Numbered from the stretch's first letter, positions 22,075 through 33,594 are shown. The stretch: 64,000 bases of DNA from Acanthosepion esculentum (GCA_964036315.1 OZ038485.1:96951860-97015859); one strand, 5' to 3'. Made by a program: numbers and translations. Notes: generated by a model from the letters alone, not told the origin.

Positions 22075-22264
22075 CAGAGAAGAAGGTGAATTTAAGCGTA
22101 TTTATTTTTAGATAAACACACAGTGACTGGGAGAACTCGATTCGATTTACCGAAGAGTCTTGCATTATTAGCCGTAATAGTCACTGTTTACAAACCCACA
22201 CATCCTCCCCAGAGAGCTCAACCGAAATAAGAATAAGCATATAATGAGCGTTTATATTTGAGTC

Positions 22265-22765
22265 TGTATAAATTTACTTTCTTAGTCAATGAGTTATTTA
22301 ATGCTGACAAGGTTTTTAGGATAGGTTCGTATGAATAGAATATGTATTCTTTGCAAGAAAGCAGCTTGTAGCTCAGGTTTCATTGACCTATTTTTGTAAA
22401 GAGGATTTTTGCCGAGAGTCGAATGTGTTGCTGGGAATATTTTTTTTCCCCAAAATTCATTACTGTTAATATTTTTTTCAAAAATATATTGCTGGTAATA
22501 ATTTCTTTTTTCCTATATATATTGCTGGTAATTTTTTTTTCAAAATGTATTGCTAGTATTTTTACCATAAAAACCTATTTTTACACTTTCATAGTGTTTT
22601 GACCCCAGTTTGAGGAGGTTAACTATTTGCTCATAGCTGGGACATGAACAGGGTGGACCTAGGAACAACAGCAATTAAGAGGTGGTTCAATGTTTCTGAA
22701 AACCTCCTGATCAGAAACCTCGCTGCCAGATGTAGTTTATCGTCCTACCCAGGACTTAGTAGTTC
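22265..22765 (+). repeat. RepX copy, nearly full length
   Basis: It contains the head (GAGTTATTTAATGCTGACAA, GAATATGTATTCTTTGCAAG), three to four 31-bp units (TTCAAAAATATATTGCTGGT), CTTTCATAGTGTTTTGACCC, AACTATTTGCTCATAGCTGG, GGTGGACCTAGGAACAACAG, CAATTAAGAGGTGG and the tail GATGTAGTTTATCGTCCTAC at 22731-22750. Confidence 0.85.
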
Positions 22766-23304
22766 GGTAAATATTTCTGATATTTGAATCCAGATAAGGG
22801 AACAGGGAGTGATACTATGACCATTACTTTTTACATGTGTATCGTAAAAATGCGCTGGGGTTCGTTATCAGTGATTGTCAATACTGGGTATGTTGATAAT
22901 TTGGGGGTTTTCACCATCGGACCATCTCACTTTTCTGACCAAGTTTCCATTGATTATACGGTAGCGCGCGTCCCAGCAGTAAACTAGGTTTAACCTTTGG
23001 TGCATTGCATCACTTCGGCTAAGAATAACTGTAAACAATAATGGTGGAAATTCGTAATAACTGATCAACGCACCAGTCAATAGGCAACGTTCCTTCCTAT
23101 TCTTCTCGTTTATTATAATGGTTGGCCACTCGTATTCGAGAATACCCGTCTAATAGGACGGCTAGCTAATTCCTATTGCAGACGACTGCCCAGGCACATT
23201 TTTGTTTGTTTAACACCCACCTGTGGTCACTTTTATACTAAGCAGACCTTAGTTACAGTTTCAGGGAGAGAGCGTGTTATCTAGCGCGATCAACAGTCCG
23301 AATA

Positions 23305-23495
23305 AGGCCAGCACGCTCAAAACCTTCGGTCACGATGACTTGGGACTTCGTGCTAGCAACCCCCCAAGTATTCCGTCTACCCAATTTTCACTCACAAGGT
23401 ATGGCTTTTCCTGACAAATCGACCATGCTGAGATTCGAACCTGGGTCTCAGGGTAAGAAAGCAAACGTTCTAACCAATTAATATAACTATAACCA
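23305..23495 (-). repeat. tRNA-derived SINE fragment
   Basis: On the minus strand, TTAATTGGTTAGAACG (A-box-like) is followed about 45 nt later by CAGGTTCGAATCTCAG (B box), then a non-tRNA body to about 23305. It cannot fold as an intact tRNA over its full length, so it is a SINE head rather than a tRNA gene. Confidence 0.6.
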
Positions 23496-23589
23496 TTGAT
23501 GGTAATAACCGACCGAAAAGTGCACAAAAAAGTTAAACACATAAGACATCAAATTACATCAAGATAACCAGTGATTCGATCTTTCTTCA

Positions 23590-23945
23590 ACCAGTGTAAA
23601 ATCATTACAGTTCAAGAGACACTCAAGATAGAGTGTTAGCGTTAAAATGGTTATGATAAAAATAAACTACGTTTTTGTACATTTTTAGTAGTAACGTTCA
23701 CCCAATACAAGTCTCGAGTGCCACTTAAGGTAGAGGTCTACTGTTAAAACGGTTATGATGCAATGAAAACCTACGCTTATGCACATATTTAATAGTAATA
23801 TCCCCCAATATAAAGCTTATAATACTCAAGTTAGTGTTAGTGTTAAAACAGACATGATGAAAAAAACAAAACACTTTTGTATATTTTTAGTACTAAAGTT
23901 CACTCAATTCAAGGCTCGAGAATCCCTCAAGGTAGAGTATTAGTT
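23590..23945 (-). repeat. Tandem LINE-A 3' UTR segments
   Basis: About four copies of a unit of roughly 90-120 bp, each with CACTCAA-RTAGAG-GTTAG or a variant, GTTAAAACGGTTATGATG, then GTATATTTTTAGTA. The block CAATTCAAGGCTCGAGAATC corresponds to the LINE-A 3' UTR at 780-800 and 7720-7745. Confidence 0.6.
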
Positions 23946-24788
23946 TTTAAACGAATGTGTATGCAATATGAACGAAAGACGAAGTGCTAGAAAGTGAAAG
24001 TTATGACAATAAGATTGATTGATTTTGATTTTTATGGCTCATCGACACTTTATGGGTTTTCATTAAGTGCTTCCCCCACACCATTTTGACACTCCTGTGT
24101 CAGACTTAGTTCAACTAGGAAATAGCCAGACGGTCCAACCCACGCGTGCGTACACACAGACCAGATGGAAAATTAGTGTCAGCTGCTGGGAAGTCTATTC
24201 TTGAACTGCGAATTTCCCGATATATTGACGTCATTCCTTCAAATCTGTATCGATCGGCTTGTCCAATCTACATCGGACTTTTTGAAGAAGACAATCCCGT
24301 GCCATTTTCTCACGGTACCGACATCTCCAACCAACTACCAGTATTCTTACGCGCACATCACACCCACATCGATTTTTTTTTCAAATTCTATCTATCGTTT
24401 ATTTACACCATCATTCCCTCACCTTTCAACGCCTTCAAGGAGATGGTGGGTCTGGAAGGATATCCCGTCTTTTCCAGTATTGTTCAATGCCGACACGACT
24501 GTACCGATGATGTAGGCAGAAGACATACCGAGAGAAGGCGAGTATTCATGTATTGATCGGATTGACAGAAATGGCAACTGTTCTCTGCTAGTTGTTATTT
24601 AGTCGGTTGTTCTTTGCAATAGGTCATCTGCCTACTCGAGTGAAGAGGAGAGCGCTTTAACGTGATTTTTACTCGAAAGTGAATTCTATCGAATGCACCA
24701 TGTGAAAGTAATTCTGTGTACAACGATGCATTAAAAGACTTACGGACGGATACTCAAGAGCACTTGGCAGTAAAAGCTGAGAGCTTAC

Positions 24789-25341
<553 letters not shown>

Positions 25342-25611
25342 AGGAGTCACGGTGGAGTAGTGGGTAGCGGCACTGACTAAGGGTTTCGGAGAGCCTAATT
25401 CAAATTCCAATCGAAACCATTACATTCAGTTACGTGTTAATTACCCTTCGGAAAGGTATGAATCCTCTTCTCCCAGCTATGGGTAATTAGCAGAACAGAG
25501 TGGGTTCTATAGCCTTGAATGGCAACTGGGCTAGGAGAATGACAACACTAAATTCAAAACCTGCGGAAGGCTGTTTGGGGTGCTCGTGGCACATAGTACA
25601 CCAGGTCTCTG

Positions 25612-25612
<1 letters not shown>
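25342..25612 (+). repeat. SINE-T copy joined to RepY
   Basis: The head GTCACGGTGGAGTAGTGGGT is A-box-like and CTAATTCAAATTCCAATC is B-box-like. The SINE-T body GGAAAGGTATGAATCCTCTT, CTCCCAGCTATGGGTAATTA follows. From 25498 RepY continues (GTGGGTTCTATAGCCTTGAA) and ends at an (AT)n array at 25616-25673. RepY may therefore be the 3' part of a longer version of SINE-T. Confidence 0.6.

Positions 25613-25615
<3 letters not shown>

Positions 25616-25673
<58 letters not shown>
25616..25673. repeat. (AT)n microsatellite
   Basis: About 58 bp of pure AT steps directly after the RepY end. Confidence 0.98.
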
Positions 25674-25679
<6 letters not shown>

Positions 25680-25799
25680 ATTTAGACAATCTTTGTCTAT
25701 TTATTTTTAATAAGATCCGCTTGTAATCACGGACAAGTTTCTTATTATACTTATTAAAATAAGAAAGAAAATGATCCTTTTTTATGCATATTTATTTTA

Positions 25800-26038
25800 T
25801 TCGGAGTACTTTTGACATTACTCGTCATCAGGGTTTTGTTTATTCTAAAACAAAAAATTGAGAATGGTCTCGGGTGAAAATGAAAGTACTTGTGAAAGTA
25901 AAAGACATAACCAAAACTACGGTGTCTTTCTTACTTATTTTTGTAACAGCACTAAGAAAATTGTCCATGAATTTGAGAGGATTAGAATACAAATAAATAG
26001 ACATAATATGTCTAGATTATTCAACCAAACATGCTTGA

Positions 26039-26080
<42 letters not shown>
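25800..26080 (+). repeat. RepW copy with (AT)n tail
   Basis: GAAAGTACTTGTGAAAG, AAATAAATAGACATAATATG, TCTAGATTATTCAACCAAAC, ATGCTTGAG, then (AT)n at 26040-26078. A minus-strand copy lies at 34025-34205 (AAATAGACATAATACGTCTA, CACCAAACACGTTCGAATG). Opposite in orientation at 25805-25845 lies CCTGATGACGAGTAATGTCA with AAAGTACTCC, a hammerhead-like remnant. Confidence 0.65.
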
Positions 26081-26083
<3 letters not shown>

Positions 26084-26087
26084 GCAT

Positions 26088-26165
26088 ATTCACAAGGTTT
26101 CGGCCATTGTATGCCCCGGCATTTTTCAGGTGATTGGAATTTCGAACCGAACCATTTATTTTGTC
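26088..26165 (-). repeat. Penelope-like 3' motif
   Basis: The minus strand reads CACCTGAAAAATGCCGGGGC, ATACAATGGCCGAAACCTTG, then TGAATATGCCAACA. CCTGAA(G)AA...GGCCGAAACC is the recurring non-coding 3' motif of Penelope-like families. It again sits at the edge of an (AT)n array. Confidence 0.4.
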
Positions 26166-26289
26166 CACCGGGGTAGATTGTTCTAGTTCCACGTACCAGG
26201 TCTCTTCAGAATGTCTCAGTTATCCAACTTTAACTCAACTCTCTAAGTTTTTGGGTTTACAGATACTGTAGCCTGGTATTGAACTCACA

Positions 26290-27420
26290 ACTCTTTGGGT
26301 CTAGTCATCGATTCTAACCAACGACTTTTATCCACTGGTCTATGTGTCCTTGATGACATCCAAAAAGGGCATAAACAGATAACAAAGGTCGAGTTGAACA
26401 GACACGCTTCTAGGTCCGTTCACGTTAATGTGGGAGTCCTCCAGGGCTCTACCCTACGCTGTTTCTTATCTTCATCAACGCTCTTCTTGATGTCATCTGT
26501 TTCCAACTAGTTGTTTATGCTGATGACACAACTATTTACTCCTGTTTAATAGTAAGCCAGATAAGCCCGACCAAGTGAAACTGGCTGCTGCTCACAAAAA
26601 CGAGCTCTAATCAGTTGTTAACTGGGGCAAGTGATTGCTTGTAAATTTTAAAACTTCCCAAACGAAGCCGCTATCTTTTAGTTATCATAGAAAAATAGTT
26701 TTGCCTTCGATCAGCTGATGCTAACCTCCAGAACATCCGACTGCGCCTGCTTAGTCTCACATTTTCCGAATGGAGTGATTATCTTGAATCCATTTCTAGA
26801 TCTCCTGCTAGGGAAGTTGATCGACGGTGTTGTGCCAGATGGTTTTCCCGCCAGAATTTTATCTTGCGTGTTTATAAATTTACCATTCGTCCTTGCACTG
26901 AATATTGATGCCATATCTGGTCTGGTGCTTCTGATATAGATCTCGAGATTCTCCTAAAAATGGTCTGCAATGTTATTGGTCCTGATGCGGCATCTGGACT
27001 TCAGTCACTTTCTCACCGCCGTGATGTGGCTATGCATAAATAAATATTTTCACGGCAATTGTTCTAATGAGATACCCTCCATGGTACCTCAACCGCGTGT
27101 ATTTAAGTGTGCTACTAGATTGGCGTCTAGATTTACTTTTGAAGTAGCTAGAACCGCAAGTTCCATTATAAGAGTTTCTTTTTTCGTATTTCTCCCTTGT
27201 GGAACTCTCTTTCCGTTTCTTGTTTCCCTTCCACATACGATCTTAAAAAAAGTCAAATGCAACGTCAATCGCCATCTCGTGTCTTCCTGGACCGCGTTTT
27301 ATTGTGCTTCTTCCTCAGTAAAGTTTTCGGAATCTATTTCACTCTCAGTAACACTTGGTGTTTTCGTGGTATTAACACCTTGATTGGTGTGAAATGATTT
27401 TTAAAAAATATTATAAAATA
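26290..27420 (+). pseudogene. LINE-A copy from RT palm to 3' end
   Basis: This is the longest LINE-A copy here. In order the plus strand reads a VLQGSTLR block (motif 4, PQGS), LVVYADDTTIYS at 26507-26542 with the catalytic YADD intact, WG--LLVNF (motif 6), IRPC-EY--HIWSGASD at about 26895-26935, then LQSLSHRRDVAM, and finally FFFRISPLWNSLSVSCFPST near 27180-27240. Several frameshifts and stops separate these blocks. Non-LTR retrotransposons use this RT for target-primed reverse transcription. The endonuclease half is absent and the copy cannot encode an active protein. Confidence 0.85.
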
Positions 27421-27867
27421 TTTGTCTAAATTTAAAAAAAGAAAGAAACAGTAACACTATATGACCTACACTAATTTGGCGTTGGCAGTCAATTTGTAAA
27501 AGTGGCAGTCAACGCTGTTAGAAAATTACGCAAATGATCTCTCGCTTGTAAATATGAAGAATTGAATGAAGATTGGAGTCATGAAAGGACAGAGAAATTT
27601 CTTTTTTTATACTAGAACTAACCCCATACAAGGCTCGTGATCCACTCAGGCTAGACGTTTATTGTAGTAATGGTAATGATTAACGTGGTGTCAGATACGA
27701 ATGAAAGAGGAGATGGTAGGAAGTGATCATTATGAGGATGAGGAAGACAGATAACGATTGACAATTCACTTGGAGATGTTAAGATTATAGTGTTCAGAAA
27801 AACACCCACTCGTGAGTTTCTTTCAAAAATAGCGGCTTTTCGTACTAAGCTGTATAGGTGGCACTTT

Positions 27868-27872
27868 CATTC
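27868..27872. repeat. Target-site duplication, left (CATTC)
   Basis: CATTC before the 5' LTR equals CATTC at 32919-32923 after the 3' LTR. A 5-bp duplication fits a Ty3/gypsy integrase. Confidence 0.9.
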
Positions 27873-28230
27873 TGTTTTGGGAACTTACCCATAATAATAA
27901 TGGACCATTCCGTACATCATAAATACTGCGCCTCGAAGAGGAGCAGTCGTTCAAGTTAAGTCAGACAGAGTTCAGGTCAGAGTCAGAGTCGAGTTAGAGT
28001 CAGAGCCAGAGTCGCGTCAGACGATTACTGTAAGACATTGGAATAGTGATACTTGTCGAGACAACATAGTTCTGTCTAACCTAACCTGATTGTCATTACT
28101 AACACTTCTACTTCTTTGTACATATTTCTGTTTGTAATATATCTGTGTTATTCCATACCTGTGTTCGAGTTATTCTTCATTGGTTCTACCTTGGACCATC
28201 ACCTTGGTACAAGGAACTTGGACCATAACA
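27873..28230 (+). repeat. 5' LTR
   Basis: 358 bp from TGTTTTGGGAACTTACCC to GGAACTTGGACCATAACA, with TG...CA ends. It holds an AGAGTC microsatellite (about 27960-28015) that is shorter in the 3' LTR. GTCAGA repeats near the middle differ in number between the LTRs, so length divergence overstates element age. Confidence 0.92.
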
Positions 28231-28420
28231 ACTGGCGACGAGGAAACCCCTAAAGGAAAAACGAACTCTCTACGCGGAGGACATACTTTTTGCCATCAGT
28301 CGCACATAACAAGTGGCGACGACGTAACCCAAAAGAAAAACGAACTCTCTACGGGGAGAACATATCTGTTTTGCTATCCGTCGCACATAACAGTGGTCGA
28401 CGTGTAAACTCTAAAAAAAA
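28229..28420 (+). repeat. Tandemly repeated leader with three primer-binding-site-like segments
   Basis: AACAACTGGCGACGAGG, AACAAGTGGCGACGACG and AACAGTGGTCGACGTG start three successive units of about 81 bp. The units share AAAACGAACTCTCTACG-GG, GA-ACATA-T and CGCACATAACA. The first starts directly after the LTR, where the tRNA primer should anneal (TGG complement of CCA). Confidence 0.75.
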
Positions 28421-28519
28421 AACACATAACACATTTGGATATCAAATTTACTGGCAACAAAGAATTTTTTTTTGCGTACACAGGTTTCAGAATATTAGGT
28501 TACACAAAATTACGTCAAC

Positions 28520-29152
28520 ATGGAAGATTTTAAGTTAACCATTGTGGAAATTATCAAAATCCAATTTGAACAGCAGCAAAAGTACGAACAGAAACATCTG
28601 GAATTACAAGAATTATTGCTATGTGTAATGTCAAATAAAGAGCAAAAATCCGAGAACGAAACGGTTCTCTCACAAGACGCTATTTGGAGTACTATCGAAG
28701 ATTTCAAGTACGCACCCGACGAAGATAAAACTTTTGGAAACTACTTCCGAAGGTACGAAGATCTATATGAATTTGACTGTAAAGATTGGTCAGACGCACG
28801 TAAAGTACGTCTATTACTAAGAAAATTAGGCACATGCGAATATACCAAATTCGTAGATTATATTCTTCCCAGAAAAACAAGTGAGTTAACGTTCAAAGAA
28901 GGCATAAAACTATTAACAGAACTTTTCAGCCATAATACCTCACTATTCAACAAAAGATGGAAATGCATGAACCTTACAAAAAAGGACAGCGAAGATTACA
29001 TAACTTTCGCGTCTATTGTTAAAAAATATTGTGATGACTTCAAATTATCGGAACTCAACGTGGAAAATTGCAAATGCTTAATATACGTCCAAGGACTGGT
29101 TTCAACCAAAGACACGGAAATGAGACGCAGAATCCTTACTAAATTGGAGTGA
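28520..29152 (+). CDS. gag: gag-like ORF of the gypsy element
   Basis: An intact frame of 210 codons directly downstream of the leader. Residues about 13-35 are Gln/Glu/Lys-rich and look coiled-coil forming. Residues 70-205 carry the retrotransposon gag capsid pattern, including FGNYFRRYEDLYEFDCKDWS and KVRLLLRKLGTCEYTKFVDY, then a helical segment ending with RRRILTKLE. In the family this protein forms the particle that packages the RNA. The frame stops at 29152 before the zinc knuckle, which lies in other frames, so the capsid and nucleocapsid parts are now separated by stops or frameshifts. Confidence 0.85.
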   Translation: MEDFKLTIVEIIKIQFEQQQKYEQKHLELQELLLCVMSNKEQKSENETVLSQDAIWSTIEDFKYAPDEDKTFGNYFRRYEDLYEFDCKDWSDARKVRLLLRKLGTCEYTKFVDYILPRKTSELTFKEGIKLLTELFSHNTSLFNKRWKCMNLTKKDSEDYITFASIVKKYCDDFKLSELNVENCKCLIYVQGLVSTKDTEMRRRILTKLE

Positions 29153-29159
29153 ACAAGAT

Positions 29160-29945
29160 TTGACACTTCAAAAACTATCCGAAGACTGCCAGAGATACAT
29201 CAGTGTGAAGAAAGACTCAAAAGACATAGAAGAAGCAGGCATCGCGCACATACATAAAGTACGAAGACAAACCAACTTTCCCTCCTCACAACCAAACTAA
29301 ACCGATTTTCCCCCCTCAAGAACAGGTAAAACAAAATTTTCTAACTCTAAAAATCAATATCAGAAAAAACTAACACCCAGTCCATGCTATCGCTGTGGGA
29401 CTTGGCATTGGTTTAAAGACAGTACATATCGTTTTAAAACTTGTCTATCTTGTAAAAAATAGGCCATAAAAGTTCTCATTGTTGGAATAGAAAAGAAAGC
29501 AAAAGCAGAATAAGAATTACGAGGATTGACCAAGAAGATGAGTCTAACATAAGAAAATACGTACAAGTTGAAATGCAAAACAGAAAAGTCAGGCTACAGC
29601 TGGATTCTGGCTCAGACTTAACTATTATAAACCTACAGACAGGGAGAAAACTGAACAAAACTGCCATGTTAAAAACGGATAAAATTGCTAGATCAGTTAC
29701 GGAGAGAAAGATAAAAATTTAAGGGTGAAGTAATTATAAATGTAACATTTAATGGAATGACGAAAAAACTAAAAATGTACGTCTTAAGAAATACAGAAAA
29801 CCTATTCGGAACGGACTGGATGCAAATATTCTAACTGGGATTTACCTATAAGTACGTACTGCCAAAATGTAAAAAGCTTATCAACCGAGGCAGACAAATC
29901 AAAAGAGAAACTAAAAAAGAGTTTCCCCGAAGTATTTTCAACAGG
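29160..29945 (+). pseudogene. Nucleocapsid zinc knuckle and aspartic protease, frameshifted
   Basis: At about 29383-29460 the plus strand reads PCYRCGTWHWFKDSTYRFKT followed by CLSCKK, giving C-x2-C and a second C-x2-C. The GHKSSHC completion lies in another frame after a one-base shift near 29462. At about 29590-29630 it reads VRLQLDSGSDLTIIN, where DSG is the catalytic triad of a retropepsin. Downstream TENLFGTDWM resembles the end of the protease domain. No single frame spans the region, so the polyprotein cannot be processed from this copy. Confidence 0.8.
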
Positions 29946-29954
29946 TCTAGGAAG

Positions 29955-30675
29955 ATGGCAGCAAATGTCGAAATAAAGGAAAACGTTCAACCTATCTTCA
30001 AGAAAAAAAGGAGCGTACCGTTTGCGTCAATAGAAAAAATTGATCAAGAATTAGCTAGATTCGAAAATACTGGTATATTGACAAAAGTAGAATACAGTAA
30101 ATGGGCCGTATCAACGGTCTACGTCAAAAAGAAATCAGGAGAGATTCGAGTTTGCGCTGATTTTTCTACAGGTTTGAACGCAGCAATAAAGGACTACCAC
30201 TATCCTCTACCCAGTCCAGAAGAAGTATTCACTAAATTAAATGGCGGAAATTTTTTTTCAAAAATTGATTTAAGTGAAGCATACCTGCAAATTCCAGTCG
30301 ATGAGGAAAGTTCAAAACTACTATGCATAAACACACACAATGGATTGTACAGATACCAAAGATTACCTTTTGGGATTAAGGTCGCGCCGACTATATTCCA
30401 ACAGACAATGGATACGATGCTTGCCGGACTAAAGTACACAGTTGCATACCTGGATGACGTATTGATTAATAGCGAAAGCGTTGAACAACACAGGGAACAT
30501 GTACAAGAAGTGTTTAAGAGAACAAAGCTATGGATTCAAAGTAAAAGAAAATAAGTGCGATTTTTTCATGAAGGAAATTAAATACCTTGGCCATATCATA
30601 GATCAAGAAGGTAGACGACCAGACCCTGAAAGGTCTACAGCAATAAAAAAAAAATGCCAGTTCCTAAGAACATAA
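29955..30675 (+). pseudogene. pol: Reverse transcriptase of the gypsy element, frameshifted
   Basis: Frame 29955-30554 (199 codons) holds the fingers and palm: EIRVCADFSTGLN at residues about 57-69, KIDLSEAYLQIPVDEESSKL at about 97-116, LPFGIKVAPTIFQQTMD, and the catalytic YLDDVLI at about 163-169. After a frameshift near 30520 the thumb continues in frame 1 as KVKENKCDFFMKEIKYLGHI to 30675. All three catalytic aspartates are present, so only the frameshift breaks the domain. It would copy the element RNA into DNA in the gag particle. Confidence 0.9.
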
Positions 30676-31481
30676 CAGAACTACAAAGTTTTCTAGGATT
30701 AGTGAATTACTACCAGGAATTCATACCTCAAATGCATAAACTTCGCGCACCACTGAACGAACTGCTAAAGAAAGAAAAGGTTTGGCAGTGGACAGATCAA
30801 TGCCAGGAAACATTTGAAAAAATAATTAAGACGTTAACTTCAGATTTATTTTTGGCACACTACGATTCTAAACTAGAAATTATTGTAGCAAGTGACGCGA
30901 GCGCCTACGTAGTCGGCGCGTGTATATTACATAAAATGCCAGATGGAACAATAAAACCCATCGCACATGCTTCTCGAACTCAACTACCAGCGGAGAAAAA
31001 TTATTCACAAATAGAGAAAGAAGCTCCGGGAATTATCTTCACAGTCACAAGGTTTCATAGGTACATCTATTATAGATATTTTACTCTACAGACGGATCAC
31101 AAACCGTTACTAACAATTTTTGTTTCGAAAAAAGGTCTACCGGTTTACACTGCAAATAGGTTACTTAGATGGGGAACAATTCTTCTGAATTACTATTTCA
31201 GATTGGAATACCTACCAACGAAAAAGATCGGGCATGCGGATGGTCTGTCGAGACTTATATCAACAAAGACAGAGCCATTGGAAGATACGGTAATCGTAGC
31301 CTTAAGAAACAAAGAAGACATCAGGACAGTACTATGTTGTACAGTTAGAAACCTCCCAGTCACACTACAAGACATAAAAAATGAAGCCAAAAACAACGAA
31401 TTTATAAATGAAACAAAAGCAAAAATAGAAGAAAAAATGAGCAAATATCGGACAGCTTTTCTCTATGCGATAATGTGCTAG
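30654..31481 (+). CDS. RNase H and connection domain of the gypsy element
   Basis: An open frame of 275 codons. Residues 1-50 are the tether after RT (ELQSFLGLVNYYQEFIPQMH). Residues about 82-200 are RNase H: VASDASAYVVGACILHK with the first catalytic Asp, EKNYSQIEKEAPGIIF with the catalytic Glu, LQTDHKPL with the third acidic residue, and HADGLSRL at the end. It overlaps the RT thumb frame by a few codons in another frame, evidence of a second frameshift near 30650. The enzyme removes RNA from the RNA:DNA hybrid. The C-terminal 60 residues lead into the integrase zinc domain. Confidence 0.85.
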   Translation: MPVPKNITELQSFLGLVNYYQEFIPQMHKLRAPLNELLKKEKVWQWTDQCQETFEKIIKTLTSDLFLAHYDSKLEIIVASDASAYVVGACILHKMPDGTIKPIAHASRTQLPAEKNYSQIEKEAPGIIFTVTRFHRYIYYRYFTLQTDHKPLLTIFVSKKGLPVYTANRLLRWGTILLNYYFRLEYLPTKKIGHADGLSRLISTKTEPLEDTVIVALRNKEDIRTVLCCTVRNLPVTLQDIKNEAKNNEFINETKAKIEEKMSKYRTAFLYAIMC

Positions 31482-31524
31482 TTTACAACGAAAGGGTTGT
31501 AATTCTCAAAACATTACAAAAGCG

Positions 31525-32360
31525 AATCTTAAAGGATTTCCATAGGGGCCATCGTGGTAAAATAGAATGAAGTCGCTAATGCGAAGCTATGTATATTGGA
31601 AGAATATGGACTAGGATATTACTCAGATGTTGGAAATGTGCAAGGGTTGTAATTTAGCAGCCAAAGTACCACCAATCATACATAAGCTATGGCCAGAGAC
31701 TGATCGTCCGTGGTCAAGAATACACGCAGATTATGCAGGTCCAATTGACGGTTTTTACTATTTAATCATAGTGGATAGTTATAGTAAATGGCCGGAGGTG
31801 TTTCGTTGCAAAAATCCTACTACAGAAACTACTATAAATTGCCTCCACGAACTATTTTCTCGGTTTGGAGTAGTGGATTGCCTAGTAACAGATAATGGAA
31901 CGCAATTCACATCAGCAGACTTTCAAGAGTTTTGCGAAATTTATCAAGTCAAACATATAAAATCCCCACCTTATTACCCAAGATCAAATGGGCAAGCGGA
32001 GAGATTTGTTGATACACTCAAAAGAGCGTTACGAAAAGCCTATGATGTGCCTACGGAAAAGCATTACAGCAGTTTCTTCAGGTATATCGAATTACGCCAA
32101 ATAATGCTACGCCATCGACATTATCACCAGCAGAAGTGATGTTCGCTAGAAAAATCAGATCTGCATTTGATAAATTGCTACCAAGTAAAACGAAACAAGT
32201 AACACAGCCCTACGCACCAAAAAGAAAATTCCTCCCAGGAGAAAAAGTTTTTTTTAAAGCATATAAAAATAATACATCTTACTGGGAGCAAGGAATAATT
32301 GACAAAAGAATCGGCAATATGGTTTACATAGTACAGGGACAAAAATTCACATAGAATACA
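31525..32360 (+). pseudogene. Integrase of the gypsy element, frameshifted
   Basis: The N-terminal HHCC zinc domain is split: FHRGHRGK near 31537-31560 and MLEMCKGCNL from 31627. The core frame 31627-32139 has HADYAGP (first D), CLVTDNGTQFTS (second D) and PRSNGQAERFVDTLKRALRK (E), fitting the D,D-35-E pattern. The C-terminal domain continues in another frame from 32136 (YAPKRKFLPGEKVFFKAYKN, then WEQGIIDKRIGNMVYIV). No chromodomain is visible. The catalytic triad is intact but the protein is cut by at least two frame changes. Confidence 0.9.
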
Positions 32361-32571
32361 CGTAAACCAAATAAGGAAGCGACCGTTACAGGATGCTAAC
32401 GGTCCACCTCAAGAAGAAGTGATGGACACGATTTTCGATACATTTGATATAAAAAAACCGCAAACAATGCCAGAACCAAGAAAATCATTCAGAAAAAGAA
32501 AGTTCATAGAACCTTTGGAAATAGATCCAAAGAAAAAAAAAAAATAAAAACCCCTGCTACGCAAAAGCTTC

Positions 32572-32581
32572 GGAAAGGGGG
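32572..32581 (+). promoter_or_regulatory. Polypurine tract of the gypsy element
   Basis: GGAAAGGGGG lies immediately before the 3' LTR and fits the plus-strand primer position. Confidence 0.8.
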
Positions 32582-32918
32582 TGATATGGGAACTTACCTA
32601 TAATAATAATGGACTATTCCATACATCATAAATACTGCGCCTCAAGAAGGAGCAGTCGTTCAAGTTGAGAGTCAAGACAGAGTTCAGGTCAGAGTAGAGT
32701 CGAGTCAGACGATTACTGTAAGACATTGGAATAGTGATACTGGTCGAGACAACATAGTTCTCTCTAACCAAACCTGATAGTCATTACTAACACTTCTACT
32801 TCTTTGTACATACTTCTGCTTGTAATATATCTGTGTTATTCCATACCAGTGTTCGATTTATTCTTCATTGTTTCTACCTTGGACCAACACCGTGGTACAA
32901 GGAACTTGGACAATAACA
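32582..32918 (+). repeat. 3' LTR
   Basis: 337 bp from TGATATGGGAACTTACCTAT to GGAACTTGGACAATAACA. It differs from the 5' LTR by point changes and by a shorter AGAGTC tract. Confidence 0.92.
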
Positions 32919-33594
32919 CATTCCATTTAAGACACTGTATAAATTAGGGTAATTAAGCGTTTCCTTTTAATTTTTAAAGTTTCTAGGATCATACATAAGT
33001 TAATTATGCCGAAAAATTACGTCACTTAACGTCCTCCATAGTTTACATTTCCTTCACGCAGTAAGATTCAAGAAGACTTTTGAGCGTTCTGGAATAAAAA
33101 ATTTAAAATCTAAGGTTATTTTATTTTTCTCTAGGTTACTTCTGTGTATAAACACAGGTTACGATATAACATTCTTACAGTTGCCCGGATAAATATCCTC
33201 AAGGAACGAAACACGTTGGTATAAGAGTTTTTCCTCGTGTCTTTTCTTTTAGTTATATTGTCTTTACAGATATATTTATTCATGAATTGTTACACACTCA
33301 CATACACACAAATATATATACAGGTATTCCAAAAAAGTACTCAGTTTTGACTTTCTCACCTGCTGATATACGTAAAATGATGCAATTTACATAAGTTATT
33401 GGGAACAGAATTCTGTCAAAGTACCCAACAGAAATCTGATGCAATAGTTATTGGTATCACAAAATATTAAAACGTCAGGATATTTATTAAAGACCGATCC
33501 AAGTTTTGGGATGTATCACTCGCCAAGGACCAGAAATGCGGGCCATAGCAAAACACGATCTTTGATAAGTATCCTGAACTTTTTAATATTTTTT

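Larger units (their letters stand above)
27873..32918 (+). mobile_element. Ty3/gypsy LTR retrotransposon, nearly complete but inactivated
   Basis: A 5,046-bp element with two LTRs, a 5-bp CATTC target duplication, gag, zinc knuckle, protease, reverse transcriptase, RNase H and integrase in Ty3/gypsy order, and a purine tract before the 3' LTR. Domain content resembles metazoan gypsy elements annotated as K02A2.6-like. I see no env-like frame after integrase. The coding region is spread over all three frames with several stops, so it is not autonomous. A solo LTR of the same family is at 48443-48943, so the family has been active at least twice nearby. Confidence 0.95.

Noticed and set aside
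24146..24556. 137-codon plus-strand open frame with unusual composition
   Set aside because: I recognise no domain, the overlapping frame is also open, and no splice or promoter context supports it. It could be an exon, but the sequence alone does not show it.
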